A DNA stretch of 64,000 bases from Onchocerca lupi (lineage: Eukaryota > Nematoda > Chromadorea > Rhabditida > Onchocercidae): NCBI GenBank assembly GCA_028564675.1, contig JAOVVO010000347.1, positions 18,452 to 82,451 on the forward strand, read 5' to 3'. The notes under the pieces were generated by a model that was given only the letters and a program-made list of their open reading frames with translations, was not told the DNA's origin and did not search any database. The translations under genes and the position numbers were made by a program. This document shows positions 15,195 to 28,140 of this stretch, in pieces. The stretch's first letter is position 1. Every line of letters begins with the position of its first letter.

Positions 15195-15440
15195 TTAATA
15201 ATATTAGTAATAGTAATAGTAATAGTTAATAGTAATAGTAGTAGTAGTAATAATAATAATAATAATAATAATAATCATACTGATATAATAATAACAATAA
15301 CAATTAATGATCAGTTATTATTAACAATAACCATTAATTATTACTATTATTGATAACTGATAACAATTAATAACAATAATTAATGAAAATAATAACAATA
15401 GTGATAATAATAACAGTAATAACATAAAAACCTAAATTGC
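15195..15440. repeat. imperfect (TAA/TAG)n microsatellite
   Basis: About 250 bases of tri- and hexanucleotide repeats made of AAT, AGT and AAC units (for example TAATAATAATAATAATAATA around 15250), with strand-symmetric parts such as TATTGATAACTGATAACAATA. Typical intergenic microsatellite. Confidence 0.9.
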
Positions 15441-15754
15441 CAGAAATTTACCGTTTTATGGGTAACTTTTGGTCAAGAAAATATTTTGTATTTCATGATA
15501 AGAGTAATACACTCTCAATACAAGCAACTTCACTTCCAACAAAACTCGCTTTCCGGAAAGAACTCTTCCTCCCCCATCCCTCCCATATACAATCGTGGAT
15601 TAAAGCGAAGTAGACATCCCCTATAATAAAGGTGGGCCAGTCCACCTGTTCCCCACGGTCCCAATTCCCACCCATCAAATTTTCACGCATCTTCGCCCCT
15701 CACCAGTGGCTACATCATCTGACGCCGAGCAATCAATACTCGTCCACACATGTA

Positions 15755-15995
15755 CCACACACATACACACATACATATAAGTGTGCATCTTAGGACAGAT
15801 ATGCAAGAAACGATAGGGCTTGCTTAGCACTATCATTATTCTCAGCCAATTTAGTAGAACAGAACAGAATACTCGCCTGTATATATTTGTGTGTGTATGT
15901 GTTGTGCGTGTATGTGTCTGTGCACGTGTGTATGCGTGTATGTGTATGTGTGTGTGTGTGTGTGCGTGTATATGTGTGTGTTAAAATTCGCAGTA
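15755..15995. repeat. CA/GT-rich microsatellite region
   Basis: Two blocks: ACACACATACACACATACAT near 15760 and a longer GTGTGTATGTGTGTGTGTGT-type tract at about 15880-15985. Reading frames across it on both strands are low-complexity and are not genes. Confidence 0.9.
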
Positions 15996-16230
15996 GGTAC
16001 ATTTGCGAGTGCAATGTGACACATCAATTTAGGTTGTCGTTTTGGTTGTCAAAAGTCCGGCACTGGTGAAGATGACCAGAGAAGACTTGTGCCGGCGAGA
16101 TGAACATGCTGTGCTTCATCAGATAAAATTCATGAACATCACTCTAATTTTCATCGAATCATCTTCCAGGTTTCGTGGCAGTAGGTGAAAATAAGAAATC
16201 GGCACACTGCGAATATGTCGTTAAGTCGAA

Positions 16231-16293
16231 AACAAAACCGCTACTGTCGAACTAAACCAGTGATGGTTTAAATTTAACAGTAACGGTTTTGTT
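16231..16293. repeat. foldback with nested inner hairpin
   Basis: Outer arms AACAAAACCGCTACTGT (16231-16247) and ACAGTAACGGTTTTGTT (16277-16293) are 17 bases long with one mismatch. Between them lies a second hairpin, TAAACCA-GTGA-TGGTTTA. Weaker complementarity extends outward to GGCACAC/GTGTGCC. It resembles a small foldback (MITE-like) element, or a structured RNA if transcribed. Confidence 0.7.
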
Positions 16294-16379
16294 TGTGTGC
16301 CTACGTGCAACACGAAGAGTCACTGCATCTACTCCTTGAAATTCCTTGGTCGCAAAGACCGCGGCAAATTCATTGATGT
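16282..16379 (+). other. orphan exon-like segment of unknown gene
   Basis: An open stretch runs from just after an acceptor-like TTTAACAG to a donor-like GTG|GTATGC. It encodes about 32 residues including CVPTCNTKSHC and FLGRKDRGKF, with an unusual Cys/His/Lys composition for AT-rich intergenic DNA. No partner exon was found on either side within 1 kb and I do not recognise a family. It overlaps the right arm of the foldback, so chance coding or a fragment of a mobile element is equally possible. Confidence 0.2.
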
Positions 16380-17824
16380 GGTATGCAAGGTGTGATCAGT
16401 ACATTTATTTTTAAGTGAGAGGGCAGTTGCAGTTTATTTTTGTATTAGTATTTCGAATACTCATCAGTCAGCGAAAAACCAGATTTGTTTGAATTAAGAC
16501 TAACTCTTTATATGCAGAGAAAGGAAAATGATTGTTGAATCTGCGAAATCCGAATTTTTGCTTGGCTACTGCTTAAATTCAGATTTCAAGATTAAATATT
16601 TCACTGTTTATTTAAGCAACGAATGAAGTCCTATGGACAAAAAAATCGGGAGAATTCGAGAATTCTTGAAAATTCCAAGAGCATACTAAAGAAATGCTAA
16701 CATTAAAAAACCATTTTGATGACACCACATAAGAGTTTTTTCGCAAAGTTACCAAATAATTTTGTGTGAATTGATTTGTTTTATGGCCACCGTTGCGTTC
16801 TATATGGCAATCTTCCTGATGACGATATATCTTTACCATTTAGGTAAATCTGAAGAGATCATACAAGCCTCACGAAAACATTTCGTTCAACATATCTACT
16901 GTTTAAACTTCCGGTGGTTCGAAATATATTTGATTTTTAAATTAATAGTGTTTGGCTTAAAAAAGAATAGCGAATTCAGAAGTGATTACATCTACTACAG
17001 TCCCGAAATAAGGTGCTACTTCGCATGGAATTAACGTTAAATTTCTATTAGATATCCATATTATTTTCGGCTAATTAATTCCATCATTAATTTGTTCATT
17101 TTACTAAACATCCATATTACTCTATCGTCTATCTCTACTATCGTTTTACTGTCAATTTTTTTAGGGTGAAATTGAGACCGATTGCTGGACTGATATCCAC
17201 TATCCTCACTTTGCTTTGCTCCTATCTACGCAAACATCTCTAATTACTATAAAAAGTTTACCGTGTAACAAATATAGAGGTAATTACTTTAGGTACTTAA
17301 TAATAGAGTTTTAAGTACAACACGCATATCTTCTACCTTGTATGGGATTCAAGGATTCGTACCAAGAGGTCAGCTTCATTTTTCCCTGCTCTATCACTTT
17401 TGTCTCCCACGCGATCCGAAAGGATAAGTTTTTGCTAACAATAATGAAGCAATGTTGCACAGCGTTACCATTCGCAGATGATGCAAGCGAGACGTTTCGA
17501 TTGTGCAATCGTCCGGAGATTCTCGGATACTGATCAGGATAAAGTCATTTCTTGAGTTACTTGTGACTGTTCTGTCGAATGCCCTATCGTTAAGTAAGGT
17601 GGGGTTTGAAGATACATCAGCATTCATTGAGTGATATACTAAAGTGATGGTGACAATAATCTCCATAATTTTTCAAGGAACACATCAAGTTTTTGCAACG
17701 TCAGGTTTAACGAAGTCCCTTATCTATTATTCATAATGGAGTGAAATGAAGGACTGACCTTTTGTTCCTATGTTTTTAAGCTAATTGTGACTGTCTCGGA
17801 GATCAATATTTCTGAATGTTCGGA

Positions 17825-17875
17825 ATTTTTTCCTCCTTCCAGGTTCAATTGGATTAATAAGCAGCAGAGTGAACA
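17825..17875 (+). promoter_or_regulatory. trans-splice-type acceptor and 5' UTR of catp-8
   Basis: A polypyrimidine tract TTTTTTCCTCCTTCCAG ends at 17842, 33 bases before the ATG at 17876. This is the position and shape expected of a nematode spliced-leader acceptor; a cis intron in the 5' UTR is the alternative. Confidence 0.5.
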
Positions 17876-20800
17876 ATGGCTGTTGATCAGCTCATTGACT
17901 CCTACGTTCCCTATACGGTGAAGCCGATAATTGCACATGCTTATGCTGGACCATTTATTTTCTTATATGTAGGATGGGCTTATTTATGGTTCACTGTTTA
18001 TGGAATGAACGAATACTGGGAGTTAGGATGCATCATCATGGCTGCTATTGGTATTTTGCAGGTATGTTTGATTGATGCATGTTATTTTTTTAATTTCTGG
18101 CTTAAAATATTAAGATGAGTTATTTTCGTTGCCCTGTGATCTGAAAATCTGAATTAGTTTGATGAAAATGTTGATTAAATATTTCTTTTTTCAGGTTTTG
18201 ACTGTGTTATTTTGCAATTGGTTCGTCAGTGTTCATTGCTTGCTGACTTGTTCATATGTAATATGTTTGTTTTATCAGCATATCTGCTTTTTTCTATCAC
18301 ACTTGATCAAGAAAATAAACTTCAGTTTGATGAATCGCCGAAATTAAAACTAATGTCAGTTTTCTAGGAGTCCAATGTCGAGAGAGCTACAGTTGTGAAA
18401 GTAGTTCCAACACCAAACAATGGATGGGCAGAAGTGGTTCCTTTGCACAGAACTAAGGTGTGTTCCTAATTGTTCTATTTATTGATTTGTGCAGTTACCT
18501 TAATATTTTACATAAAAAGAAATTTCAATATGTACTATAATAGAAAGTGGGAAGCACTTCTATTATGCAGTACGGATCTTGATTGGCATCCTCATTGATG
18601 AACCTCATTTTTACTTTTTTCTGTTTGAAGATTGTGGTATTGCAGCGTATTTGGGAGACTTAGATAAGACTATAACCAAATTGGAATGCGATAAGGACGG
18701 GATTTTCTACTTGCTAATTTAACTGAGGATCCAAAAGTCATGTTTCGGTTAAGCAGACAAACATTAGAAACTTTTTAACAGTGAATTTCCAGTATTGTGA
18801 TGAACTGGTTCAAGAACGATAAATAGTTTTTCCATATGGAAGTATTCAGAGCCTAGCATAACATTATTTACTACTAATAAAAGCTAATTTCTTGAGAAGC
18901 ATATCTCTTTTGACTCTTTCATCATGTGCATTCGGAAAGGGAAAGTTCGATCTAATGAAGTATATTGGAAGAATTCGGAACTTATAGAAGTTTGGAATAT
19001 ATTCAAACGTTTTCTCAAGAAGGGAGAAGGAAGCTTATGTTACTTGGATGCGGATTTAACATTACTGAACTCATTTTAGTTGATAAATGGCAAGATAAAA
19101 TTGTGGTTTGAATTTCAAAAAGTTTATTACACATTCGTTCTGGAAAGGAAGACTTTTTCGGCCTTAGAACTGGACACAAATCAGCCAATGTCCTATTTTT
19201 ACGAGTCACGAGGACTTGAAACAGATGAAGCGATTTTGGAAAGAAAACAAGATTTGGGAGATAACAGGTGAATAATTACGTAATTTTGTCATGATAATGT
19301 TCGTGAGGTTTGGCAGCTCTTTTGCTAATTGATATTATATAGAAACTTTAATTTTTAGAATGGAAATGGTTATTCCTCAGTTCATGGAGCTTTTCAAGGA
19401 ACGAGCAACGGCGCCATTTTTTGTGTTTCAGGTATTATTTATTATATACATTCGGGGATTCATTTGATGTTCTTATTTCTAGTTCTGTTAAACTGGTGAA
19501 AAAGCGCGCAATCGAGAGTGAACATATTGGATTCATTGGAAAGCTAATATTATACGTATTACGTGTTCGTGAGATTTATGGAGCCGTTTTGCTTTAATTT
19601 CTAATTATTAACCTTCCGATTCTTACTCATAAAGTGTGCTCCAGAACTTAGCAAAATGGCATGAAATTTGGTCTGAAATCCTGATATCCTATTTTCGATT
19701 TACATGGTCATTTATTGCGATCTTTGTGTAAATAGATTACAGCCTACTTTTGAATAGGATAGATATATTGAAGCAGTTGTATGATTGAAGGGTTTATTTT
19801 ATCAATAGTCTTCGAGTTTCAGGTTTTTTGTGTTGGCTTATGGTGTTTGGAAGATATGTGGTATTATTCATTATTTACGTTAGTGATGCTTATGACTTTT
19901 GAAGCGACACTTGTCAAGCAGCAACTGAAAAACATGTCTGAAATTCGTAATATGGGTAATAAACCGTATCTTATTAATGTGTACAGGAATAAGCGCTGGA
20001 ACCGTATCAAGACTGATGAATTACTTCCTGGCGATATCATATCTATAAGTATGTTTTGTACTTCCATAACCTTGTGCTGAAAAAATTATTAGTTACTTTA
20101 TTATTATTTTGTCGCAATACACTTCATAGAAAAGTTAAACAGATTCATTACTAAAGCACTCGATAGCGTACTTTTAGGTCGTTCGCCAGATGAAAAAGCA
20201 GTTCCATGCGACTTATTGTTGTTGAGAGGTCCCTGCATCGTTGATGAATCCATGCTTACCGGTGAAAGTGTACCTCAGATGAAGGTCAGATTTTTGTTTC
20301 ATTTTTATTTAATTGCATTTTGGAGCGCATTCAGTATGGATCACGATCACCTTCAGAGAAGCATCATGTCACTTTTTAAGAAAATACAGTTATAGGAACC
20401 GATAGAAGATGTTGAAAAATCGCGTTATTTTGACATCGAAACGGATAGTCACTTACATGTCGTTTTCGGTGGCACGAAAGTTGTTCAACACACTTCACCT
20501 GGTGAGCTTCAATCGCCGTATAATTCATTATGAGATATTGTTTCGTTTATCCTCAGAAGTTTCATTAACTAACACAAGTTCCATTTCTCAGAGTGGTAAC
20601 TTCACTTCTCTTTTAGGTGGTTCTGAAATGTTCGATAACTTCGTTTCTTTCGCTTGTTGTAAAAGTGTACAGTTCTTATAAGCTTTATAAAAATTTTCTG
20701 CAAAAGCTTAGAATTTGTTGCAAAAATTTTTAAGTAATATTAAGGCATGGTATTATGTTTACATTATTTAAGCGAAAAATGAAGCTGGCATGAAAGCACC

Positions 20801-23800
20801 GGATGGTGGATGCATTTGCTACGTTTTACGAACAGGATTTAATACTAGTCAAGGAAAATTGTTGCGTACAATTATGTTTGGCGTGAAGCGAGTGACCGCT
20901 AATAATATCGAAACCTTTGCTTTTATATTATTTCTGCTAGTTTTCGCTATTGCTGCAGCTTCTTATTTATGGATTAAAGGTAATGGAATCTATTTAGTTG
21001 GTTTCATTATATGAGTAATGATCATCACTGCTTTATTTGTTTTCTGTAGTAAAAATTTTTATTAACTTTCTCTTTTTAGGAAGCGAAGATGAGTCGCGTA
21101 GTAAATATAAGTTGTTTCTGGAATGTTCGTTGATTCTTACTAGTGTAATTCCTCCTGAATTACCTATAGAATTGTCACTTGCTGTGAATAATTCACTAAT
21201 GGCACTACAGAAGCTTGGTAAAGTTCATTTTTCGTGCAGTATATCCAGAATTATATTGTTTTATTGAGTACTATCTGGACTCTGCCACGCGAAGCATGGT
21301 CCAGATAGTCTGTGTAAATAAAAGTGTAAATGATGATTAGTTCAAAGTCTTAAATCTCCGAAAGTTCGTAAACATGCGCTTTATCTGTATAAGATATTTG
21401 AATAAAAACATTTTCCTATTCGAATGCAACATTGTGTCAAAATTTCAAATCATTGGGTGAAGAACTTGAAACGTTGTGCGGAAATGAATAACGAACATTT
21501 ACATTTTTATTTATTTAGATGAGCCATTTTTATATCACAGGTTTGTAATGTTTTCCTTAAATTTAGTAAAAATGAACTCTGACGACTAATGACTTCGTTG
21601 CATCAACTTATTAAGTACTGATGATTGCTGTTTCAAAAAAAAACTGAACTTTTTAGGTGTGTTTTGTACGGAACCATTTCGTATACCATTTGCTGGTAAG
21701 ATCGATATATGCTGCTTCGATAAAACAGGAACACTAACAACAGATAATTTAATTGTTGAGGGTGATTATTTTAAGGCTTGCTGGCTATTATTTATAACTA
21801 TTTAAATTTTTACTTGTTTTAATTACAGTTCATCAACACTCAATTTTTTCTTAGACTTTTCAGCAGTTTTTAGTGCTTCTATGAAAATACTTCAGTAAAG
21901 ATAACTTTTTGCAGGAGTGGCTTCTACGAATTGTTTATGTTCGAGTGATGAATGCCATATTCATCGTTTACCGTCTGAAGTCCCACCAGAATCAATACAA
22001 GTGCTGGTGACATGTCATAGTTTAATACGATTTGATGAGGATCTAGTGGGTGATCCATTAGAAAAAGCTTGTCTCAATTGGGCCGAATGGAATTTGACAA
22101 AAAGTAATTCTATGCTTTATATATTATTGTAATTACTTGCATGATATCTGGAGCGAATTGCTTTACAGGTTACGAGATTATCCCCTCATGTCAATTGTTT
22201 TATAAAAATACAGTTAATCATTTCAGATGATACAGTGATTCCGAGAAAATCCAAAATGCAGCCTCTCAAAATTTTTCATCGGTATCATTTCTCCTCATTC
22301 TTCAAAAGAATGACAGTGATCGCTGGTTATGTTGCAGCTGGGACAAATGAAACTAAATATATTATAACTGTCAAGGGCGCTCCAGAAACACTGGAGAGTA
22401 TGGTTTGTATTATACAAAGTTATTTAAAGATTTTTTTTTTCAGCTAAAACATATTTATTATGAAATTATGTATTTTTTTGTTAAATTTTTTTTTTTTTTA
22501 TTTTGGAGATAATTTCTATTCTTTTTACAGTATGAAACAGTTCCTGAAAACTATATCCATGTATATCGAAACTTGGCACGACAGGGTGCGCGAGTTCTTG
22601 CTTTGGGCATTCGAGAGGTCGGATCATTAACCTATCAAGAGGTATGCATATATGTAATTTGGAATTGTTGAATTGATTTTATTTTGAGATCTTCAGTTGT
22701 TATGTTATACATTAGAACTTGTGTATTTAAATTCGGATCATTTAAAATATATTCAGAGGGAGATATCCTTTTCTTGTTCATGTACTTGGAGTTGACATCA
22801 TGTTGATATGTTATTGCTTTTTAGATACGGGATCGAAAACGAGAAGATTTCGAGCAAAATCTGACATTTGCTGGTTTCGTCGTTATATCATGCCCCTTAA
22901 AACCAGACACTAAAGCAATGGTAAAAGAAATTGCGGAATCATCTCACAGAGTGGTAATGATTACTGGCGATAATCCTCTTACTGCTTGTCATGTTGCTAA
23001 AGTTCTTCGATTCACAAGAAAGTCAACACCTATTCTCATTTTGGATCAACCTCAAGGTCTTTAAACAATCGTTTTTTAGACTTTTCATCATAGTAAAACG
23101 AAATTTCATTCACTTGATATCTTTTGATAATGAGAAGCAAAATTTGGCTAGTCTCTCCAGTTTAAATTTGCTCAGACATTTAATACACTAGCAACAAAAA
23201 GCTGCTTTATTTTAGAGATTTTAATGTAAGAACGATAGATTTTCGCGATATATTTAACTTTTTATGAGGCAAAAGATGAAAAATAAAAGTTTGAAATAAA
23301 AAATAGGTTTTTTTTTTTTTGCACCATTATTGCAACTTTCTTGTTACGTTTCCTTCTTTCTGCATAAGTAGTACAATTTTGTAGGTAACAATAAATGGGT
23401 ATGGAAATCAGTAAATGATGACTGCGAGTTCAGTTTGCAACCAAATCCAAGTGGTGAAGTAGCGTTTTTTATCAATGAACATGAGTTTTGTATCACTGGT
23501 CAGGTATGTTCCATTTTGTTATTGTTTTCCAAACATTGATTATGCTGTTCTCTAAATAGAATTGAGTTCGTCAAATGCTGGATAAAGTTTGTTAGATGTT
23601 CATTTACAATGATATTTCAACAATGGTCAGTTACAGAAATGCTGCTGAAGCATCATAATATAGTCTTACCACAAAGTTTCTATTTTTGGACATGTTTGAT
23701 CAACTATACTTAGTACTGAAAGTTTATGATATTTCGACTTATATTATTGAATACATCTGGTTCGATTTTAAAAATATGTGAACACACTCCATGTTTCAGG

Positions 23801-26445
23801 CATTTATCTACCTTCTCAATAAGCATATTCAATTTCTGCGATACATTATCCCTCATATAAAGATATTTGCCAGAATGGCACCCAAGCAAAAGGTAACAAA
23901 ATGGCGTGTTCTAATATATTTGCTCCGTATGACATTATATTGCTTTCTATTTTTTGGATTTCTTAATGAGTTATGATTAACCATGTTAAGCATATTGATA
24001 TTTATTAAACTTCTACGATTTTAATGGACTGTTTGCAGAAAATTGTTCAGAATTAGTAGATTTTAAACTAAGTAATGATAAATAAAATTCCCTTTCACAA
24101 AAAAGTAGTTAACCTGGAAAGATTCGTACTTACATATCATTCGAGTATTTTGTTCTAAATTCAGGAACGGGTTATAAATGAGCTTAAGAGGCTTGGTTAT
24201 ATCACACTTATGTGTGGAGATGGTACAAACGATGTTGGTGCATTGAAGCATGCTGATGTCGGTTAGGTTTTATTGCTGTTTTTTACTATTAATTTTTTGT
24301 TATGATTTTGTCATAATAAAGTCCACTTGGTTCTAATTATGTAGTTTCCGACTTGTAGTTATTACTCTAACAGGATTTTTCTATTGTTTCATCTACAAAT
24401 GTTGAATATCTTGCTTCGTTTTTGTATTTCACTTTTTTTTTGTCATATAGACATTTTTCGTTTAGGTGTTGCATTACTTTCTCACCCATATGATGCTTCA
24501 AAAACTGGAGAGAAAAAGCGAAAGAAGGAGGAAGGAAATAAAGCAAACTTGTCCTCGGACAATCTCTATCAGTCTCTTTCAAACTTACATGCTAATTCAA
24601 GCAGTTCAGTAAGCAGTTTAAAAAAATCTCCGGCACAACATCCAGCTCGACGGATGGATGCGCCGGCTGGTGCAAGACAAATCAGGTTACTAGTTTCAGT
24701 TGTCCTGATATTTTTGATGCAAATTTAAACTCATCGTCTCGGGTTACTCACGAATACTATTATTGAATTATTGCAAAGTGATTTTTTGATTTTAATAAGT
24801 ATATTTTATGTCAGACATAATCCTGTATCGAGTACTGCCGCCAGGCGGCTTGAGCAGATGATGAAGGATTTAAAAGATGAAGAAAAGATTCAAATTGTGC
24901 GACTTGGTGATGCTTCCATAGCAGCTCCGTTTACTTCGAAATACACATCCATACAGTCAAGTGCGTTTTCTTTCACTGAACTTGCAGAATAAAACAGTTA
25001 ATTTTTAATTTCATTTTTTTTTTTCTGGTGATTGATTGCAGTATGTCACGTTATCAAGCAAGGACGGTGTACTTTGGTTACAACGTTGCAAATGTTCAAA
25101 ATTCTTGCTCTCAACGCTTTAGTGCTTGCGTATAGTCAGAGTGTACTCTACTTAGATGGAATCAAGTTTTCTGACACGCAGGCTACCGTTCAAGGTCTAC
25201 TTCTTGCGGCATGCTTTTTGTTCATCTCGAGATCAAAGGTGACGTTTCAGTTTATTGACAAATTTTACGAAGAATTTTCCACGAATTTTGCTTTATATAT
25301 TTTTTTCTTCACTCCTACACCTGTAGACCCAGGATCTTTTTCATTACAGCCACTTAAAACACTCGCTAGACAGAGACCTATGCCAGACATATTCAATGCT
25401 TATACGCTTCTTACGGTATCTCTTCAGTTTGCCATTCATTTTGGTTGTTTAATATACATTGTGCGAGAAGCTCAGGCAACAGATCCTCGGTGAGTATTTT
25501 TAATAAATTTTTTTTGTTATTCTTTTGTACTGTATACTATGATAGAAGCTGTAAAAGTGGCGAGTTGTGTCATTTATGCTGATATACTTATTCTAGTGAA
25601 AAAGTCGATTTGGAAGCAGAGTTCAAACCAAATTTGCTTAATTCAGCAGTTTATCTTATGGCATTAGCATTGCAAGTGGCCACATTTGCTGTGAACTATC
25701 GGGTTGGTTTAGATTTTGAATCTTGGAGGCATTCTTTCTAATGAACAATATAAGTTATTAATAAGTGATATAACAAATAAAGCTCCCTGGACAGGGATGG
25801 TTATGATTAATCATTTTCCTTCTTCAGTAAAGAAGAACTTTTTGGCGTTGTTTTATTAATCGTTTGTTTTCAGGGTCATCCGTTCATGGAAAGTCTGTTG
25901 GAAAACAAACCTATGCTTTATAGTTTGTTGTTTTCTGGATCTGCTGTGTTTGCACTAGCATCTGGCATATCACCAGAACTTCTGGAGAAGTTTGAACTCG
26001 TTGAATTGCCGGTTGGAGTAAGTGGCCGCATTTATAGTGCTAACAGTTACTAAGATTGAGTCTGGATTTTTATTCATTAATGAATGATTGTACGACGAAA
26101 AAGGGAAGTGGTTTGGGGTATTCAACCAGATTTGAGATATTCAATCATTTCATTTCACATTTCAATGTAGTGGGATGCCATTTTCGATGCGCTGATATTT
26201 TGGTATCTTTTAAATGTAGGTAATCAGCAGAAAAAGCTGTTGTTATGAATTGGGACTTCGATCCTAGATTTTCAAATAATTTTCTATCAGATTTTTAAAT
26301 CATTTTCACTTTTTTTATTTGCAGTTAATAAATGATATTTCAGTATCGAAAAGCTTTATTAACTTGCATAGCGACGGATTTGCTGGCTTGTTTTATAATT
26401 GATCGGATGTTGTGCTTTCTGTTTGGTGACATGAGATCTGTGTGA
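17876..26445 (+). CDS. catp-8: P5A-type ATPase (ATP13A1 / CATP-8 homologue), ER transmembrane-helix dislocase
   Basis: P-type ATPase of the endoplasmic reticulum; P5A pumps remove mis-inserted or mistargeted transmembrane helices from the ER membrane using ATP. The hand-spliced CDS closes in frame over 25 exons to 1186 residues (human about 1200), from MAVDQLIDSY to the stop at 26443. Landmarks: two N-terminal helices (exons 1-2); actuator motif TGES (303-306); membrane motif PPELP (440-444); phosphorylation site DKTGT with Asp483; nucleotide-binding KGAPE (609-613); TGDNP (702-706); hinge GDGTND (821-826); a basic Ser-rich loop; then SKYTSIQS and six C-terminal membrane segments. All catalytic residues are present. 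Exons: 17876-18061, 18195-18257, 18368-18457, 19080-19267, 19359-19431, 19823-20048, 20178-20284, 20396-20501, 20773-20979, 21080-21217, 21657-21761, 21915-22103, 22227-22402, 22531-22641, 22825-23056, 23385-23503, 23800-23892, 24165-24261, 24466-24685, 24815-24960, 25042-25238, 25350-25489, 25597-25702, 25874-26017, 26344-26445. Confidence 0.96.
21270..21309 (+). repeat. Helitron-type hairpin in a catp-8 intron
   Basis: Arms ACTATCTGGAC and GTCCAGATAGT (11 bases, perfect) enclose a loop containing CCACGCGAAGCATG. The loop core CACGCGAAGC is the same as in the Helitron terminal hairpin at 41249-41273. It lies in the intron between exons 21080-21217 and 21657-21761. Confidence 0.7.
21425..21525 (+). 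mobile_element. fragment resembling the Helitron 3' subterminal region
   Basis: GTCAAAATTTCAAATCATTGG followed about 60 bases later by ACATTTACATTTTTATTTATTTAGAT resembles 41155-41240 (TCAAAATTTCAAAGCAATAGG ... ACATTTCTATTTATATAGAT) in the same order and orientation. Here the hairpin precedes the block rather than following it, so the copy may be rearranged or may be two fragments. It is intronic and presumably spliced out. Confidence 0.5.
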
Positions 26446-28140
26446 CAATGGTTATTTTTACTTCAATGTGATTGTCAGTGCGAGAGGAAAAGAATAGTCG
26501 TTGTTGATTTATCGTAAAAAATCATATATGACTTTATGGCAATTTTTCAAATTACAGCAAAGAATTCGACGCACATGTTAATTTCCAGTTTTTTATTTAT
26601 TAGACGCGCTCGTAACGTTGCTAAACATAGCTCAGAATTTGTTATGATAAAATAATAATTTTTAGCTTCTCAACGACACCAAAATCACTGATTATTTCAG
26701 CCCACCTTCCGGTAATAGCATATTTTACAAAGTTTGTCCGTCTGAGAGAACAGTGTTCAACAGCTAATAGGCTTAGAATTTAGCAAATAGTTAAAAAATT
26801 AAGCATCTGATTTACTGAATATACTGTATCAAGCACTAAGACCCGCATAATACTTCCTCTCAGTTATTCAGTTCGATTTTTGCATGAATCCCTCGTTTCA
26901 TTACAACGCAAGAAGTTACTATATGGATGAAGTTGAAACATTAACGAGTCTTGTAAAAAGGATGATTTTTTGAATTTTTGTTTTAAATATAACAAAATCG
27001 TTTACTAGATTCTCTTTATTCCATTTTTGAATTCGGAAGTCGAGATTGTCTAAAAGTCACGGTGATTATTCGTAACTTCATAGCTAATTGTAATTTTCAG
27101 TCCAGATGGTTCTTATGATAGGCATCAAATTAATAAATAGGATTATTTTGCTTAGTCAGGAGCACGAAGAAGTTTTCGAATGATTGTTTGATCGTGCTTA
27201 GTGTATTAAGTTTTTGTTTTTATATTGTTGATGGGAGCTATTATGATAAATATTTAAAAATTCTCGCTTGTGTAACTTTCAGCGATAATGTAAGATTTAT
27301 ATTAAATTCTAATTCTGCCGCTTCTATTCTCTCCCTTGCATTTATGGTGTTGCAGCAAAAGCTAATCTTGACTCGTGTTGAAATATAAACGGTTATAAAT
27401 ATACTATATAAATCGCAGAGGCGGCTTGAAGTTAACTTTGTGTAAGACTTGCTTTTGCTTCTTAATTGTGTATTGATATGAAAAGGTTTCTCTTAAAATA
27501 TTTGATAAATCCAACAGTTTATCTCGATCTTGAATTTCACTATCCCATTGGTTTTTGAAGATTTGGGACAAATCCTTTGAAACTGTATAGTTATATTGGA
27601 AATTGGAAATAATTTCAGTTGAAAATGACCACTTAGTACTTTGAAGGTATCTCTTGTCCAATATCATGAAGACACATGCATTTTACTTAATAACTTGACC
27701 GCCTCTTATACGTTCAGAATTAATCTTATTGATAGACCTCTTAGGATAGAATGGTCATCTTGATGGCATGGTTGTTAACTCCTTGACAACTGCTTTGAAA
27801 GGTCGGATTACGCCAAACGATTTGTTTCGTTATCAATTCAGTGCTTATAGTTCGGAGAGAATGAAATGTTTTGTAGATGTTATTACTGTTCAAAGTATAT
27901 TATTGTCTGCATAATAGAGCCTTAATAGATGCTAAATCATCCAACTCAGTTCACATTTGTTTCATCAATACAAGTTTATTTCATCCTTTCATGTTCATGA
28001 TATTCGTTCTTGCAGTATGCAGACATTAGTGCAGAATCCAGAAGGCTTGCATCGAACAGTATTAACTGTATGATCAAACCCATTAAAACTAAATATTAAT
28101 GACTTGTGAGTAGAAAATTATACTGACTCGTGTGGCAAAT
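26446..28140. other. 3' UTR of catp-8 and unassigned intergenic DNA
   Basis: About 1.7 kb. I see no AATAAA close behind the stop and no exon-like open frame with a recognisable motif. Frames at 27188-27388 (plus) and 27404-27667 (minus) show no homology I can name. Confidence 0.5.

Larger units (their letters stand above)
13374..17840. other. intergenic region between the divergent ZSWIM8 and catp-8 homologues
   Basis: About 4.5 kb with no convincing gene; it must hold the promoters of both divergent genes. It contains ATT/ATA microsatellites, a GT/CA tract, a foldback and one exon-like segment, listed separately. Reading frames of 60-90 codons here look random, with no family motif and no codon pattern like the neighbouring exons. 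Confidence 0.7.

Noticed and set aside
15790..16069. Cys/Val-rich and Thr/His-rich proteins on opposite strands
   Set aside because: They are translations of a GT/CA microsatellite.
19270..19610. Repeated GTTCGTGAG...TTTTGCT segments in neighbouring catp-8 introns
   Set aside because: Similarity covers only about 45 bases with gaps; too weak to call a repeat by eye.
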